A stretch of 60,000 nt of DNA from Paulinella micropora (GCA_019918135.1 WBZZ01001729.1:1-60000); one strand, 5' to 3'; positions 47,965 through 59,954 are shown, counted from the first letter of the stretch. Program-made: numbers and translations. Notes: generated from the sequence alone by a model not told the origin.

Positions 47965-49285
47965 ATGCGTGCTGTGATTTCATCAACAGATTTTAAGATG
48001 TCTGGCCAAGATTTCATGCTTGTGGTGGTCGACGAAGAAAAATCTGATCTATGTCGTCGGTACATGGACATATGCAAGGAGATTGCTTCCTTGCCTCCAG
48101 GTCACTATTCACCTTCGAAAGACAGTTTAGAGGTTTTCCAGGTCAAGCTAAACGCAAAAAAGGACAACGCCCCTGTGGAAGTGGAGATTGCAAGGATTTT
48201 TGAAATAGCGAGCGACGAGGACAAAGCAGCTGACTTTGCACGAAAAGAAATCGAGGCCGAGATCATTACATGTCGGAAAGAAATCGCAAGAATAGGCCAG
48301 GAAATCGCGTTTCAACAACTAAAGGCTGAACAGGGAGTAAATGGGGTTGATGCAGCTATCAAGGTGAATACGCAAGTGCAAAACAAGTACATGGAGCGGC
48401 TGAAGCAGCTGCGCGAGGTGAACAAGACCGAGGTAACGCTGCAGCTCGTGCGCAGCACAAACCGAGTTGTGCTCAGCATCCACGACACAGAACGCTCTGT
48501 GCGCTCAGAGACAAAAATCATCTCGCTGAACCGATCGCGAGCAAGTTCGGAAAACATGGAGTTGCCAAGATTGATGACGAATTTAGAAGGGCAAGTAAGC
48601 TCTCCTTTTCAGTCGCCCCCAACCTCCCCGACCAACGCCAGCCTCAGTCCGCTGAGGCGAGAAAGCAGCGAGTCCAAGGGCGACCCTCGACGACTGATCA
48701 CGAGCCCGGGCCTGGAAGGGCGACAAAGCTTTTCCCCTTCTCCCCTGTCAGCCTCACCGAAGGAAGGAGACATTGGACGCGTGGTTTCCAACCTGGAGAC
48801 GCAGGCAAGCTCGAACAAAGCCGAGTCACCCACTACCATACTGGCCAAAGTCCCCCTCAGACGAACATCAATCTTAGATAAGTTGTCTTTGGGGCCCATC
48901 AAGGAAGAGACGCTCAAGCCATGTCTGTACGTGCTGGGCGGACACGATGGCACAACTTGTCTGGTATGTATATATGTATGCACGTAGGTATGTATGTACA
49001 TATGTACGTACATAATCTACACATGTACATATGCAGTATATGTTAGGACTGGTGTGAGCGCTTCAACGCGAAGACCGCCTGCTGGCAGCACATGCAGCCT
49101 ATGCATGTATGTCTGTTAAGTATGTAATGTATGTTAGGACTGGTGTGAACGCTTCAACACCAAGACCAGCAGCTGGCAGCGCATGCAGTCCATGGCCACC
49201 GAGCGAAGGTGGTTCGCCTCTGCTGTCTGGGACGGTCAAACCGTCTCCATTTCTGATTTTTTTTCTTTCTTTTCTTTATTATTAC

Positions 49286-49344
<59 letters not shown>

Positions 49345-49513
49345 GGGAGTACATAGGCCATCGGTCCTTTCCATGGGCTGATTGGTATAAAGCTCCTAGA
49401 GTAATGTTCTATGCCGTCACTTCCTTTATTCCACCGATTGGTGTGGAGACTTTCCTTATGGAATGGAGGACTGGATGCACATGGCCTTTTGGCTCAGCAA
49501 TTGGCAGGAGATA

Positions 49514-49565
<52 letters not shown>

Positions 49566-49801
49566 GGACACCGTGATAGCCCAGTGGTCAAGTTCTACCA
49601 TCTGGGCGCTGTCGCCAGTTCGATTCCAGTCGGTGCCACCAGTATTTTCATTGAACATACCGGTCCGTCTGGAAGTGTTGGAACTGCCCTTGCGGGGGTG
49701 TCATTAGAGCCTATCGTCAATTCTTCGTACTCCCCTCACGGGTGAGACGATGGAGGCGCATGTGCAGAAATGCATCAGCCGTTGACAGAGAAGCACTATT
49801 A

Positions 49802-49899
<98 letters not shown>

Positions 49900-51417
49900 T
49901 GGACACCGTGATAGCCCATTGGTCAAGTTCTACCATCTGGGCCCTGTCGCCAGTTCGATTCCCGTCGGTGCCACCAGTATTTTCATTGAACATACCGGCC
50001 CGTCTGGAAGTGTTGGAACTGCCCTTGCGGGGGTGTCATTAGAGCTTATCGTCAATTCTTCGTACTCCCCTCACGGGTGAGACGATGGAGGCGCATGTGC
50101 AGAAATGCATCAGCCATTGACAGAGAAGCACTATTATCATTATTATTATTGTTATTGTGGCACCGCGATAGCCCAGTGGTTAAGGTCTACCATCTGGAAC
50201 CTGTCGCCAGTTCGATTCCCGTCGGTGCCAGTATTTTCAAAGGATATTTTCTTTGAAAGTATTGGTCTGTCTGGAAGGCTTGGAGCTGCATTGCGGGGGT
50301 GTCAGTAGAGCCTATCGTCAAATCTTCGTACTCCCCTCGCGGGTGAGACGATGGAGGCACATGTGCAGAAATGCATTCGCCATTGACAGAGAAGCACTAT
50401 TATTATTATTGTTATTATTATTGTTATTAAATCTGCCTTGGAGTGTTGACTGTGACATATTTGAGGGAAATCCCGATGAAAAAACCTAGTCACACTTGCT
50501 AAACAGAGTTCCAGCCCAATGGCCTCAAGGCGTCAAACTGTGACGCCAACTCATAACCCTTTGGTGGTAGATGCTGGGGAGGAGGGTCGTTGCGCGCGTA
50601 AAAGATCTTAAACTCCGCATATGCTGGTTGATAGCCCAGGACCCAGCAGACACCAGATTGTTATGGGTGGGGTTTCGAGGCAGCTCTAGCAACCGCGCTT
50701 GGTGTATGCACTTGCACATTCGGTGACGTCTTGCAAGAGGTTGCTGGGACTGCGGAATAACCTCGGCTTAGTGCAGTCTTGCCCTCAGGAGCTCCATCGG
50801 TGGCCCCGATCATCAGGCGAGAGACTGACACGGGGGGGTGGAGGACCTCGAACAAGGGTATTGGAGGCTTATGTCCGTTGAGGATATGCCATTCGCTGCA
50901 TCAGTACGCCTCAGATATAGTAAATCTGCCTTGGAGTGTTGACTGTGACATATTTGAGGGAAATCCCGATGAAAAAACCTAGTCACACTTGCTAAACAGA
51001 GTTCCAGCCCAATGGCTTCAAGGCGTTAAACTGTGACGCCAACTCATAACCCTTTGGTGGTAGATGCTGGGGAGGAGGGTCGTTGCGCGCGTAAAAGATC
51101 TTAAACTCCGCATATGCTGGTTGATAGCCCAGGACCCAGCAGACACCAGATTGTTATGGGTGGGGTTTCGAGGCAGCTCTAGCAACCGCGCTTGGTGTAT
51201 GCACTTGCACATTCGGTGACGTCTTGCAAGAGGTTGCTGGGACTGCGGAATAACCTCGGCTTAGTGCAGTCTTGCCCTCAGGAGCTCCATCGGTGGCCCC
51301 GATCATCAGGCGAGAGACTGACACGGGGGGGTGGAGGACCTCGAACAAGGGTATTGGAGGCTTATGTCCGTTGAGGATATGCCATTAGCTGCATCAGTAC
51401 GCCTCAGATATAGTAAA

Positions 51418-51466
<49 letters not shown>

Positions 51467-51587
51467 TGTTGGAACTGCCCTTGCGGGGGTGTCATTAGAG
51501 CTTATCGTCAATTTTTCGTACTCCCCTCACGGGTGAGACGATGGAGGCGCATGTACAGAAATGCATCAGCCATTGACAGAGAAGCAC

Positions 51588-51648
<61 letters not shown>

Positions 51649-52052
51649 CCCAATGGCCTCAAGGCGTTAAACTGTGACGCCAACGCATAGCTCTTTGGTG
51701 GTAGATGCTGGGGAGGAGGGTCGTTGCGCGCGTAAAAGATCTTAAACTCCGCATATGCTGGTTGATAGCCCAGGACCCAGCAGACACCAGATTGTTATGG
51801 GTGGGGTTTCGAGGCAGCTCTAGCAACCGCGCTTGGTGTATGCACTTGCACATTCGGTGACGTCTTGCAAGAGGTTGCTGGGACTGCGGAATAACCTCGG
51901 CTTAGTGCAGTCTTGCCCTCAGGAGCTCCATCGGTGGCCCCGATCATCAGGCGAGAGACTGACACGGGGGGGTGGAGGACCTCGAACAAGGGTATTGGAG
52001 GCTTATGTCCGTTGAGGATATGCCATTAGCTGCATCAGTACGCCTCAGATAT

Positions 52053-52136
<84 letters not shown>

Positions 52137-52165
52137 GTTATTATTACTACTACTACTATTACTTT

Positions 52166-52215
<50 letters not shown>

Positions 52216-53189
52216 TGTTTGGCATAATCTTTCTTTTTTATCTAGTGTGTGTGAGGTCAGCGATTGCACACCTTGTGAGCCATCTCCATTTTTGATTTGT
52301 GTGTGTTGTGTTTTGTTTAATATAATCTCTTTCTTTATCTTCTGCTTGTTGTCAGGTCGCATTTACGCAGTGGGCGGGGAGACCAAGTCGCGTGTGTTCC
52401 TCAACACGCTGGAGCGCTACAACGTGGCCTCCGCGACTGCCCAGTGGGAGCCACTCGCGCCCATGTCCACGCCGCGAGGTAGATGTGTATATAAGCATAA
52501 ACATAGACATAGACATAGACATATAGATGTACATATACATATACATATAAAAACCAGTGGAGTCGCTTGCGCCCATGTCTACGCCTCGAGGTTCACATAT
52601 ATCTGTACGTCTACAAATACAATACTTGTACACAAATACGTATACATGTGCACACACACACACCCACACACAGGCCTGGTGTGCCGCTTCGGCGCTGGAG
52701 GGCAAAATCTACGTATCTACTATACATTTACATGTACAAATACGTATACATATCCACACAAAGGTTGGTGCGCGGCTGCTGCGCTGGAGGGCTGTATCTA
52801 CGTGGTGGGCGGCGACAACGGTGACATCGACCTCAAGTCTGCCGAGAGATACGACATCCAGAGAAAAGTCTGGCAAAAAGTCAGCATGCTCTCTCTCTCT
52901 ATATATATATATGTATCCATTGCCTGAGTGACGCGAGTGTATGTATGTGTGTGTTTGTGTGTTCCTTTCTGCTGTTGCTACTGTGATTGTGACTATCTGT
53001 CCGCGACTCCATAAGAGACGGCATGCGCACATAATCACACTGCCCCTCCCCCCCCCCCCCGGGGGGGGGGGGTAGTCTACGCTCACTCTTACGCTTGATT
53101 CGTTCTTCCTTCCTTCCTTCCTTCCTTCTTTCCTTCTTTCCTTCCTTCCTTCCTTCCTTCCTTTCTTTCTTTCCTTCCTTTCTTCCTTC

Positions 53190-53220
<31 letters not shown>

Positions 53221-53756
53221 CCTTCCTTCCTTCCTTGCTTCCTTCCTTCCTTCCTTCCTTGTGCCAGGTCGCAGACATGTCATCCAAGCGCAGCGGGTGT
53301 GCGGCTGTCGCGTTCGACAGCAGGCTCTGGGTGATCGGCGGCTACGATGGCGTGTCTCGCCTCAGCTCTGTCGAGTGCTTCGACCCCAAGACCAACAGCT
53401 GGACAGCGGCCGCGCCTTTGCGCTACTCACGCAACGGCTGCGCCGCGGTGGTGTTCGACGGGGCTATTTACGCGATCGGCGGCGATACACGCAGCACTTC
53501 CGGCACAGGCAGCGCGGCCTCTACCTCTGTGGAGAGGTACAACCAAATTCTCAAGCGGTGGGAGCTGGCGCCCAGCCTGAACATCGGGCGCTACTTCACC
53601 TCGGCAGCTGTGATCGACTCGCAGTTGTGGGTGAGTGGAGGCAAGGGAGAACAGCAGACGCTGCTGAACACCATGGAGCGACTCGATCCAGCCTCGCATG
53701 AGAAATGGCAGTTGGTGGACCAGCCCATGTCCAGCGGGCGCTTGGGGCACACTATG
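47965..53756 (+). CDS. Kelch-repeat protein, five exons seen, 3' end not found (host)
   Basis: Proposed exons: 47965-48963, 49138-49234, 52356-52478, 52764-52879, 53268-53756, each with GT donor, AG acceptor and matching phase. Start at 47965 or 47998. Exon 1 encodes a non-BTB N-terminal region with predicted coiled coil (EIITCRKEIARIGQEIAFQQL) and a Ser/Pro-rich linker, ending LYVLGGHDGTTCL. Later exons give Kelch blades: WCERFNTKTSSWQRMQ, GRIYAVGGETKSRVFLNTLERY, CIYVVGGDNGDIDLKSAERY, LWVIGGYDGVSRLSSVECF, AIYAIGGDTRS, LWVSGGKGEQQTLLNTMERL. Likely a beta-propeller adaptor. After 53756 the next blade was not located, so the gene may be longer or truncated. Confidence 0.75.
49566..49796 (+). 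repeat. tRNA-derived SINE-like repeat, copy 1
   Basis: Head GGACACCGTGATAGCCCAGT...GTTCGATTCC...GGTGCCA resembles a tRNA with A-box (TAGCCCAGTGG) and B-box (GTTCGATTCC), followed by a unique body (GGAACTGCCCTTGCGGGGGT, CTCACGGGTGAGACGATGGA) and an ATT tail. Confidence 0.7.
49901..50131 (+). repeat. tRNA-derived SINE-like repeat, copy 2
   Basis: Nearly identical to copy 1, again ending in GAAGCACTATTATCATT and an ATT tract. Confidence 0.75.
50159..50398 (+). repeat. tRNA-derived SINE-like repeat, copy 3 (best tRNA head)
   Basis: Starts GGCACCG and the head ends CGGTGCCA, a seven-base acceptor-like stem; A-box TAGCCCAGTGGTTAAGG is intact. The T-arm is degenerate, so it is a SINE head rather than a working tRNA. 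Diverged from copies 1 and 2 in the body. Confidence 0.7.
50429..51418 (+). repeat. 493-bp repeat, two tandem copies
   Basis: Units 50429-50921 and 50922-51418, almost identical (AAATCTGCCTTGGAGTGTTG start). No coding potential. Origin unknown; could be a non-autonomous retroelement. Confidence 0.85.
51468..51590 (+). repeat. SINE-like repeat, 3' fragment
   Basis: Only the second half of the SINE (GTTGGAACTGCCCTTGCGGG to GAAGCACTAT), flanked by ATT tracts on both sides. Confidence 0.7.
51646..52056 (+). repeat. 493-bp repeat, third copy lacking its first 83 bp
   Basis: Begins CAGCCCAATGGCCTCAAGGC, matching position 50512 of unit 1, and runs to the same end; ATT tracts flank it. Confidence 0.8.
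53103..53262. repeat. CTTC-type tetranucleotide tract
   Basis: CCTT/CTTA repeats immediately before Kelch exon 5; serves as the polypyrimidine-rich end of that intron. Confidence 0.9.
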
Positions 53757-54886
53757 GTGAGTAATTTCCGCGGAGAGGTCAAAAGCCGTGTGTCAACACC
53801 CTTGGGGGCCCTCTCTCCGACACGTTTGTCACGCCTGTCGGGGGCATGAGGCAGGTTCCCTGTATTGCCTGAAGCAATACCAAGACAACAAGCTGCAACC
53901 TCTTGCGGTTCATAACTTATTACTCAACCACTGGTCTTGAAGGGAAGACGCTGTACTAGACTAGTAGTGACTCTTACTCTTTATGTTCAAGACTGTGCGT
54001 GCCACTTTGATCTACCGAACAGCAGTCCACCGAACTATTCGGGATACGCCGCTGGTCGAGATTCGAACAAGGGCGACATACATACATACATAATATCCGT
54101 TCTGGCACGCAGGACGTGACGAGTGTCATGTGATACACGCGCACCTTCGGGTGCTTTGTTTTGTGAACATACATACATACATACTGGCCCGGCCTTCAAA
54201 TAAGCTATGCGAGTCATCCGGCAGTATGCCATGGTGCCGATACAACTTCAATCGAATCAAGTATTTAGGCTGTCAATCAGGATGACTGGTCGGCCGCGCC
54301 AATCAGTTTTAACTTAACACTAGTATCAGTTATGACTAGTCACAGTAAGTATCAACACCGGCATCAGATTAGTACGAGCATGGTGAACGATAGTGAATGA
54401 TCAGTCCGACTTATCCGAGTCATGGTACAACCATCAGTCTAGTTAACTGTTCTTACAGACTGAGCCTCCGTCGGCGACATAATATCATGTCCTCGGCATG
54501 ACGCTAAATTGCATCGGGTCTCTGCATGACCTTAAACTGTGACTGCTTTTTTTTTACACTTCATGTTTTCTTTTCAAGTGTAACTCTTGATACCTCTTCC
54601 ATTTTGATAGTATCTCTTTTGATTCCCACTCAGTCAGCTCTACGAGTGGCAAGTATTCCGAGGCTATTAAAAACATTGCTTGCGTAAAAAAAATCTGTTG
54701 AAGTGTCCGCCAGTGTCAAAATCAAGTGATCACTGATGATCAGATTTGCAATGTTACTTTTAATTTATTAAAATCTATTCTTATGCCAGTACACCCGGTA
54801 TATAAAGTTACTGACCGGCTCTATGTATCATCTCAGCTGGACATTAAATTTAGACCCTCAGCTTTCAGTGCCTAGTTATGTCAATT
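53757..54886. other. Host non-coding region, no gene seen
   Basis: Mixed-composition DNA with two CATA/TACA runs (54080-54092, 54164-54183). No Kelch continuation or other exon recognised. Confidence 0.45.
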
Positions 54887-55162
54887 ATTGCTGTTGACAT
54901 TCAAGACAACAAAAAAAATTGATTTTTCTGTTTTGGTTGGAATTTCAATTTTGGTTGGAATTTTGATTTTGGGTGAAAATTTGAATTTTTCAAATTAACG
55001 GCTATATTCGTCCGCAAAATATCGTAAATTTTCGCGAAATGTTACTGTTAAATTTGAAAATTTGAATTTTTGTCACAAAAATGAAAAACTGTCACAAAAA
55101 TGAAAATCTGACACAAAAACTCAAAACTAATTTTTTGTGTTGTCTTGAATGTCAACAGCAAT
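54887..55162. mobile_element. 276-bp MITE-like fold-back element
   Basis: Begins ATTGCTGTTGACATTCAAGA and ends with its reverse complement TCTTGAATGTCAACAGCAAT; arms of about 34 bp, AT-rich interior with GTCACAAAAATGAAAA repeats. No open frame. Target duplication not clear. Confidence 0.75.
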
Positions 55163-55436
55163 ATCGATGGACAAAACTGGCCCTCGCACTTGCTTTCCGT
55201 CTTAAACCTGCACTCGGTGCGTCCCCCTCCCGTAAGCCTCCTACCTGTTTGCGACTTACAAACTCTGCGCCGAAGAACTTCATCATAAGTTTAACAATAC
55301 TGAACAATGGAGTCACCGCCAATCCAACTGCGGCAGACGTCACAAACATAATAAAGATATACCTTCCAGAAATTGACACACGTAACGCACTGATATGGGT
55401 AAAAATGGTAATAGTAAAAAGCAGGTGAGGGGCCAC
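55152..55436 (-). other. Possible exon with membrane-like sequence, unassigned (host)
   Basis: Open frame with hydrophobic segments (GRYIFIMFVTSAAVGLAV, TPLFSIVKLMMKFF) next to the MITE; its end runs into the MITE arm. Could be an exon of a transporter-like gene or chance. No clear splice sites. Confidence 0.25.
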
Positions 55437-55510
55437 CAGTCACGTAGTATCAGGATAAGTCCTACACTGCATGTATGACATATATATGTATGGAATAGAG
55501 AAAAATACAG

Positions 55511-55606
55511 TCTATCTATCTATCTATCTATCTATCCATCCATCCATCTATCTATCTATCTATCTATCTATCATCTATCTATCTATCTATCTATCTATCT
55601 ATATCC

Positions 55607-55642
<36 letters not shown>

Positions 55643-55660
55643 CTATCTACCTATCTACCT
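55511..55660. repeat. CTAT tetranucleotide array
   Basis: (CTAT)n with CATC and CTAC variants. Similar arrays at 58290-58446, 59300-59366 and 59938-60000. Confidence 0.9.
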
Positions 55661-56524
55661 AAAGACAAATGCGAAAGGCACAGGCACTTTGCATCGTTTA
55701 GCCGTCTGGCTGGAGGCCCTTGCAGCTTCTTCTGTCTAGTGTACTCAGGAGGAGCGGACCGCATCAGGACTGCGGGCGCTCTGAGCCAGCTGCTCCCGCA
55801 GGCGTTGCAACTCCACCTGCAGAGCCTCCAGCCTGGATTCTGCTTCCTCTCTCCTCTTTTTCTCCGCCTCGGCCTTTGCCTTTGCCATTTTCAAGGCGTC
55901 CACGTCCACAGTCTTCTGCAGCTGAGCGTGCTGCTGCTTTTTGGCCTGGTCCTCCACGCGCGCCGACACCAGCTCCACGAACTCGGGGTAGTAGTTGCGG
56001 TTGGTCTCGATCACAAGGTTCGGGTCCACTCCGCCTTTGGTCACCAGCTTGTCCAGCTCCATGGGCGAAAACCGCAAATCCACCTCGAGAACCCACAGCT
56101 CGGGCTTCTGCAAAGCCCGCGCCACTAGCAGTTCCGCGATACAAAATTCGCGGTTGAAATAATTCTCGGTAGCAATGCCCAGAAACACGGCCGAGTCGGC
56201 TATGCCCTGTATCATGCCTAATAGGTCCAAACGACCCGCCTCTTTGTCGTACCTTCAGAACAAACAAACATCGACAGACATACACCTAGGGCAAAAAATG
56301 AAAAGGGAGGGGACTGTCTACGTAAATAAACATGTATGCATTCATTGCATGTATGCATGATCACACATGCGTGCACTTCTGTGCATCTGTGTGTGCCTAT
56401 GCAGGCGAATACGTTTGCCTTCAAGTCTGTGTCTGTGTGTTTGCCTGCATGAATGCAAGTACAAAGAATGTTTATATGAAGCTGCGGACATATAACTGTA
56501 TTTTTATGTATGCATGTTTGCACG

Positions 56525-56605
56525 AGAGAGAGAGAGAGGTGGGTTTGGGGGGGGGGGGGGTAAGGGGGGGGGGGAGGAAGAGAGAGAGAGAGAGAAAGAA
56601 AGAGA

Positions 56606-56637
<32 letters not shown>

Positions 56638-56672
56638 ATATACATATATATTATATTAAATATATATATATA
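56525..56672. repeat. GA-rich, G-run and TA microsatellites in TIR-gene intron
   Basis: AGAGAG, a run of G, GAAAGAGA and TATATA tracts between the two TIR exons. Confidence 0.85.
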
Positions 56673-57112
56673 TAGAGAGAGAGAAAACAAAAAGACTTCG
56701 GGGATGTTAGGCAAGTTTTTGAGTGTACACAGACCACACTGGCATGTGGCAGTCATATCTAAGCCGCGTGCTCAGCAAGTAAGCCGCGTCGCCCGCCTCC
56801 TTCTGGACGTGTGAGATGAAGGTCCACTTGTTGACGGGCCTTGCAGAGGCTTTTGCTTGGTACTCCTCAATGCGGGCCTTGATAAATGGATCTCGCAACA
56901 TGGACATCGCGTCTTGATATGCATATGCCTTGAACAGAACAACAACACAAGACAACACAACACAACACAACACAACACAGCACAACTATCCGTATCTATG
57001 CAATGTATGCGTTGTATGCGCTTTGCGTTATGACTGTTTGGGGTTAGTGTGTTATTTTTGCGCGCGCGCGCGCGTGTCTGTCTGTCTGTGTGTGTGTATG
57101 TGTGTTTGTGTC

Positions 57113-57114
<2 letters not shown>

Positions 57115-57166
<52 letters not shown>
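57115..57166. repeat. GT dinucleotide tract
   Basis: (GT)n at the 3' edge of the WD40 exon on the minus strand. Confidence 0.9.
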
Positions 57167-57167
<1 letters not shown>

Positions 57168-58289
57168 TTGTTGGGAGGACCCGGCCTGTGTTCCATAGCC
57201 GTACGGTACCGGCGAGGTCCCAGCCGCCGCTGACCAGTCGCGTCTGGTCCAAAAACGCAACAGACCACGCTACAGCCCTGTGTCCTTAAGCACCATGGTT
57301 TTTTGCTCAGTGCTGCCGTCCACCTCCCAAATGTTAACAGTCGTATCACTACTTGCGCTGGCTAGCCGCTTGCCGTCGGGGCTCCACGCAACAGAATTTA
57401 CAGTGTGTGTATGGCCTCTCAGAATGGCCTACACTTCGCCTGTGTCCGCGTTCCAGAGACGGATGGTGTCTCTATTCACACTGGCCAACTGCCCAGCTTG
57501 GAGAAGGCGACAGACCTGACCGTATCGGAATGTCCTCGCAGAGTGCGAATCGCCTTGCCAGTCTGCACGTCCCACAGCCGAACACTGTTATCTTGGCTGC
57601 CACTCGCTATCTGCCTCCCGTCGGCAGAAAACGCGACCGACCACACAGCACCGGAGTGGCCCTGCAGCGAGCGGACGAACTTGCCCGTCTCGCCGCGCCA
57701 CAGGTAGATGTTGTTATCCCAGCTTCCACTCGCTAACAGTTTGCCGTCAGGGGAGAAGGCCACCGAGAAAACTATGTTTAAGTGCTTCAGAAGCTGCAGG
57801 GATCTGCCCGTGGCGAGGTCCCACACGAGCACCGAAATATCACTGCTGCCACTAGCAAGGCGCTTCCCGTCCGGGGAGAAGGCGACAGAGTGGACATAGC
57901 CGGCGTGGCCTTACAGCACTTGGAGTGACCGGTGCGATTGGGCATCCCACACGATGACTGAACAGTCCTCGCTGCCACTGGCGACCAACGCACCGTCCGG
58001 AGAACAGGCAACGCCCCACACCTTGTCTGCGTGTCCTTGAAGCGCAGCTTCACTCTGGTCGATCTGCTTGTTGGAGTCCTGCTGGGGGCCGGCAGCGGAG
58101 GCAGACTGACCGCCTCTCTTGCTCCACGCCAGCTCTAAACGCGCCGCCACCTTGTTCACAAATCCTTTGGCATAGATTGCATTTGTTTCAACAACCTAAG
58201 ATACATGACAAAATATGAGTATGAAGTATTTGATATCAACAAGAAGGGAAAAGTGAGAGAATTCCTTCCTACCTTCCCACCTGTATATC

Positions 58290-58397
58290 TATCTATCTAT
58301 CTATCTATCCATCCATCCATCCATTTATCTATCTATCTATCTATCTATCTATTTATCTATCTATCTATCTCTATCTATCTATCTATCTATCTATCTC

Positions 58398-58446
<49 letters not shown>
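58290..58446. repeat. CTAT tetranucleotide array
   Basis: (CTAT)n with CATC and CTCT variants; left border of the unclassified region that follows. Confidence 0.9.
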
Positions 58447-58447
<1 letters not shown>

Positions 58448-59297
58448 GGGGGGCTAGGCACGCGGGCAAGTCTTAAGCTGTATCTTGCTTGCACATCCAT
58501 ACCCCCCTTACAGCCCTGCACCAGCTGTGTTTTCCGGTTTTATCGCAGCTGGTCAGCGTGACTGGCCAGGGCTGACGACTACCCTTCGTGGGCCCTTGAG
58601 ACACTCTCAAACTGTTCGGGAAAGTCCTAAGAGCCTTCGATACCGCGGCCTGCGGGAAACCGCAAGGTGCAGCAGGCGAGGTAATGCTCGTCGGATGGTA
58701 AAAACTCGAAGGATATGGAAACGCAGGGAATCATGGGTAACCCGCAGCCAAGTCCCTTCTTGTCAGGCCAACCCCGCGCATGGCTCCTACTCGGTACGAC
58801 TACCTCTGGTTGGCTGCCTTGGACTGGCTTAGTGTTCCGACGTGAGTTTAGTGACCAGTGGCTATGGCAAATGGCCACTACTCTCGACGTCAGTCCACTT
58901 ATGTCACCGCTGCAGCTGGTCCGGTAGTCCCCCGTCGCCACTTCCCAGTGGTGTCCTGACAAATGTGAAAGGTTCAGAGACTGGACGGGAGTGGGATCTT
59001 CCTGTGCGCAGGCAGGCACATAAGCAGGAAGATCTTAAGGTAAAGTCCGGCCGCCGCGAAAGTGGTCGCCTTGGATGAAGCTCGAGGGTTGGTGTACCCC
59101 TCGGGCCCGAGCCTTGGCGGGGCACGTGATCACGGACACGTGTCTGGGGAACAGTCTGAGCCCTCCAGCCAGGGAGGGTTCAGACTGTATAAACCGGGCC
59201 ATAGTGCCCATTTCCAGCCCGCTGCCCAGCCTCCATCTGGAGGCGGGGTGCAATGGATGCCTATGTCCTCGGATATGCAGCGCTGATAGACCAAACA

Positions 59298-59299
<2 letters not shown>
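58447..59299. other. Unclassified GC-rich segment between CTAT arrays
   Basis: About 850 bp, no convincing gene. Inverted words such as CCAGTGGCTATGGCAAATGGCCACT and a CAGTCTGAGCCCTCC...GGAGGGTTCAGACTG pair occur. Precise flanking by the same tetranucleotide suggests a retroelement that targets or carries CTAT repeats. Confidence 0.4.
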
Positions 59300-59348
<49 letters not shown>

Positions 59349-59366
59349 TTATCTATCTATCTATCT

Positions 59367-59937
59367 TTCTCATCACTCCAACTGGAGATCCCACCAAGGC
59401 CACTTGAGGTGTCACTGACCTCCCTTGGGCTTGGTTTTTGAAATGGGTGCCATCTGTCGACAGACAGAGAATTAGGGGATGGTGTGGGAGTGCTGGGCCC
59501 GTGGTGGGGTGCCCCTATGTGTGCCTAGCCATACGCCTATAAGTCACATGCCGAAATGGCGACGGGAAGCACAATCCTATTCCCTCAGGGTGCCCTTTCT
59601 TGCTTGTTGAGCCCGGAATAAAACCCACAGTGCTCTGTCGGTCTAAGCTAGACTGTCACCACAGTCTCAAAACTCCATCTGCTTACTAGGTCCTCTGTAA
59701 TGGAGGTGGGAGCTCGTTCTGCAAGGGGCGCTTATGGAACGAGCCCTGGCCCCGCCTGGTACTAGGGAGGTTTGTCTCGATGAGACATGCTGTCGAGAGA
59801 GCTGTTCTGGTATCGCCTGTATTAGTCCCTTCTGTGCAAATATCACGGCTTAGCTGGGCAGCGGGTTAATACTTTGCCCACAGACTTCCTTGGTTGACGA
59901 AATCAGAAGCTCCTTTTTTCTGACATTAGTCGATATC
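59367..59937. other. Second unclassified segment between CTAT arrays
   Basis: About 570 bp without a gene; ends TCGATATCTCATCTATCTAT leading into the final array. May be the 3' part of the same kind of element as 58447-59299. Confidence 0.35.
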
Positions 59938-59954
59938 TCATCTATCTATCTATC

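Larger units (their letters stand above)
49282..52216. repeat. ATT/TTA and TAC microsatellite tracts inside Kelch intron 2
   Basis: Pure or nearly pure trinucleotide runs at 49282-49344, 49518-49565, 49797-49900, 51419-51467, 51591-51645, 52055-52140 (ATT), and 52146-52216 (TAC). Each ATT run follows or precedes a SINE-like unit. They produce long meaningless open frames. Confidence 0.9.
55745..58197 (-). pseudogene. WD40-TIR gene, degenerate (host)
   Basis: Minus-strand exons: about 57170-58197 (WD40 repeats), 56735-56928 and 55745-56252 (TIR domain). WD40 units are clear ([57 protein letters not shown]), but there are stops at expected repeat starts (near 57913 and 57434) and frame shifts near 57500 and 57270. 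The TIR part (KWTFISHVQKEAGDAAYLL; then WYDKEAGRLD across the splice, FREFC-type motif) is open and ends with a coiled coil. TIR domains signal or cleave NAD in immune proteins. Either a pseudogene or poor sequence. Confidence 0.7.

Noticed and set aside
50159..50231. A functional tRNA gene
   Set aside because: Acceptor-like ends and boxes are present, but the T-arm does not pair well and the unit is repeated with a common downstream body; it is a SINE head.
50429..52056. CRISPR-like array in the host repeats
   Set aside because: Units are 493 bp and differ from CRISPR repeat-spacer structure; the DNA is eukaryotic and intronic.
57430..57915. Stop codons TAG and TAA at plausible Gln positions in the WD40 repeats, hinting at a reassigned genetic code
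   Set aside because: Frameshifts are also present in the same gene, the Kelch exons have no in-frame stops, and the viral genes use all three stops normally. Degeneration is simpler.
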